From Bacillota bacterium (GTDB taxonomy: Bacteria; Bacillota; UBA4882; UBA8346), in assembly GCA_023401925.1 (NCBI GenBank), contig JAEXDA010000074.1, positions 7,701-71,700 on the forward strand: a stretch of 64,000 nt of DNA, in the 5' to 3' direction. The notes under the pieces are model-generated. The model was not told where the DNA came from, did not search any database, and saw only the letters and a list, made by a program, of their open reading frames with translations. Numbering within the stretch: the first letter of the stretch is position 1; each line of letters starts with the position of its first letter. A program made the position numbers and the translations under genes. This document shows positions 63,716 through 64,000 of this stretch, piece after piece.

Positions 63716-63741
63716 AACCGGCCGCACACGGCCGGTTCTTT
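63716..63741 (+). terminator. Intrinsic terminator after the PilZ gene
   Basis: AACCGGCCG (63716-63724), loop CACA, CGGCCGGTT (63729-63737), then CTTTT. A perfect 9-bp G+C-rich stem close to the stop at 63694. Confidence 0.9.
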
Positions 63742-63815
63742 TATCGGCAGGATGAACGTGATTTGCAGGATAAAAGAGCGGCGGCGCGCGCCATTGAATC
63801 CGGCGGATTAATTTC

Positions 63816-64000
63816 TTGAAATATAAAAGCTGCACTTGCCGGTTGGGAATATATACATACGCACGGTCGGGTGAACATACGCGACGGTTGAGTATCTTGA
63901 CGCAACGACTAAGTATCTTGACGCGACGGTTGAGTACCTTGACGCGACGGTTGAGTATCTTGACGCAACGACTAAGTATCTTGACGCGACGGTTGAGTAT
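63816..64000 (+). CDS. Possible repeat-protein gene running off the window
   Basis: A frame opens after a stop at 63795-63797 and stays open to the window edge. TTG 63816 or TTG 63843 are possible starts, neither with a good ribosome site. It enters the 21-bp tandem array, where the frame encodes heptads of the form LTRRLSI and LTQRLSI. In this frame two of the three codon differences between the unit types are synonymous (CGG/CGA, TTG/CTA). The Leu spacing suits a coiled coil. Without the rest of the gene this is weak; the array may be non-coding. Confidence 0.3.
   Translation, partial: MKYKSCTCRLGIYTYARSGEHTRRLSILTQRLSILTRRLSTLTRRLSILTQRLSILTRRLS
63881..64000. repeat. 21-bp tandem direct repeats, continuing past the window
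   Basis: About 5.7 units of 21 bp run head to tail. Two unit types occur: A has GCGACGGTTGAG then TATCTTGAC, and B has GCAACGACTAAG then TATCTTGAC. Their order is A, B, A (with one C change), A, B, A. Degenerate half-units precede the array from about 63859 (CATACGCACGGTCGG). There are no unique spacers. The unit is two helical turns long and divisible by three. Confidence 0.92.

Noticed and set aside
63881..64000. CRISPR-like repeat array
   Set aside because: The repeats are directly contiguous with no unique spacers, the unit is 21 bp, and no cas gene is near.

Overview
The window looks like chromosome from a strictly bacterial, diderm member of the Bacillota (Firmicutes), of the Limnochordia/Hydrogenispora type. 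This is inferred from gene content, not measured. Firmicute signs are AGGAGG-type ribosome binding sites, frequent TTG and GTG starts, a nadK-argR-recN cluster, a CGAAC-N4-GTTCG LexA-type box, and a CpsB/CpsD-type phosphatase and kinase. Outer-membrane signs are a Wza/SLBB export protein, a Wzi-like barrel, a small beta-barrel ending in Phe, and an OmpA/Pal-type protein. No rRNA, tRNA, CRISPR array, transposase or phage gene was found.

Layout. 1-901: 5' part of a mannonate-dehydratase-like enolase-superfamily gene (minus strand, cut by the window edge). 1.2-5.4 kb: a large fusion of an endonuclease-Q-type PHP nuclease and a UvrD helicase that ends in a sliding-clamp-like motif, followed by folD. 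5.4-6.7 kb: an HD-GYP c-di-GMP phosphodiesterase whose leader is a c-di-GMP-I (GEMM) riboswitch. 6.9-7.5 kb: a degenerate CDF-like membrane protein. 7.65-11.6 kb: a TetR regulator with a clear operator, then three genes of the 2-hydroxyacyl-CoA dehydratase/activase type. 11.6-14.3 kb (minus): ECF sigma factor, putative anti-sigma protein, TM2-like protein and DUF4097 protein. 14.8-19.1 kb (minus): topoisomerase IV parE-parC under a promoter with a LexA box in its spacer.

19.7-38.6 kb holds two blocks of secreted glycan-degrading enzymes (a modular GH2; then, on the minus strand, a double-GH18 chitinase, a GH64 glucanase, a GH18 chitinase with an AbfB module and a GH16 glucanase). They share beta/gamma-crystallin, CBM56 and CBM5/12 modules, which fits attack on chitin plus beta-1,3-glucan, as in fungal walls. 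Between them lie a UPF0126/TRIC membrane protein (23.5 kb) and an operon of transporter, HyuA-like protein, HExxH protein and GntR regulator (24.5-29.7 kb).

39.1-57.5 kb is an exopolysaccharide locus. It contains a BTAD regulator with a degenerate GGDEF-like tail, CpsB phosphatase, a structured intergenic region, Wza, Wzc-like chain-length protein, tyrosine kinase, priming transferase, WecG-type and two GT4 glycosyltransferases, a decayed acyltransferase, polymerase, pyruvyl transferase, FrhB-like Fe-S protein, flippase, VanZ-like protein and a Wzi-like barrel interrupted by one stop codon. 57.7-59.6 kb carries two more cell-envelope proteins. 59.9-63.7 kb is nadK-argR-recN followed by a PilZ protein. 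The window ends in a 21-bp tandem repeat array that may be coding.

Two themes recur. One is c-di-GMP: riboswitch, HD-GYP, PilZ and a GGDEF-derived domain beside the exopolysaccharide genes. The other is DNA repair: EndoQ-UvrD, LexA-controlled topo IV and RecN. The most novel-looking items are the EndoQ-UvrD-clamp fusion, the stand-alone three-gene activase system, the structured region at 41.64-41.72 kb and the orphan HyuA/HExxH operon.
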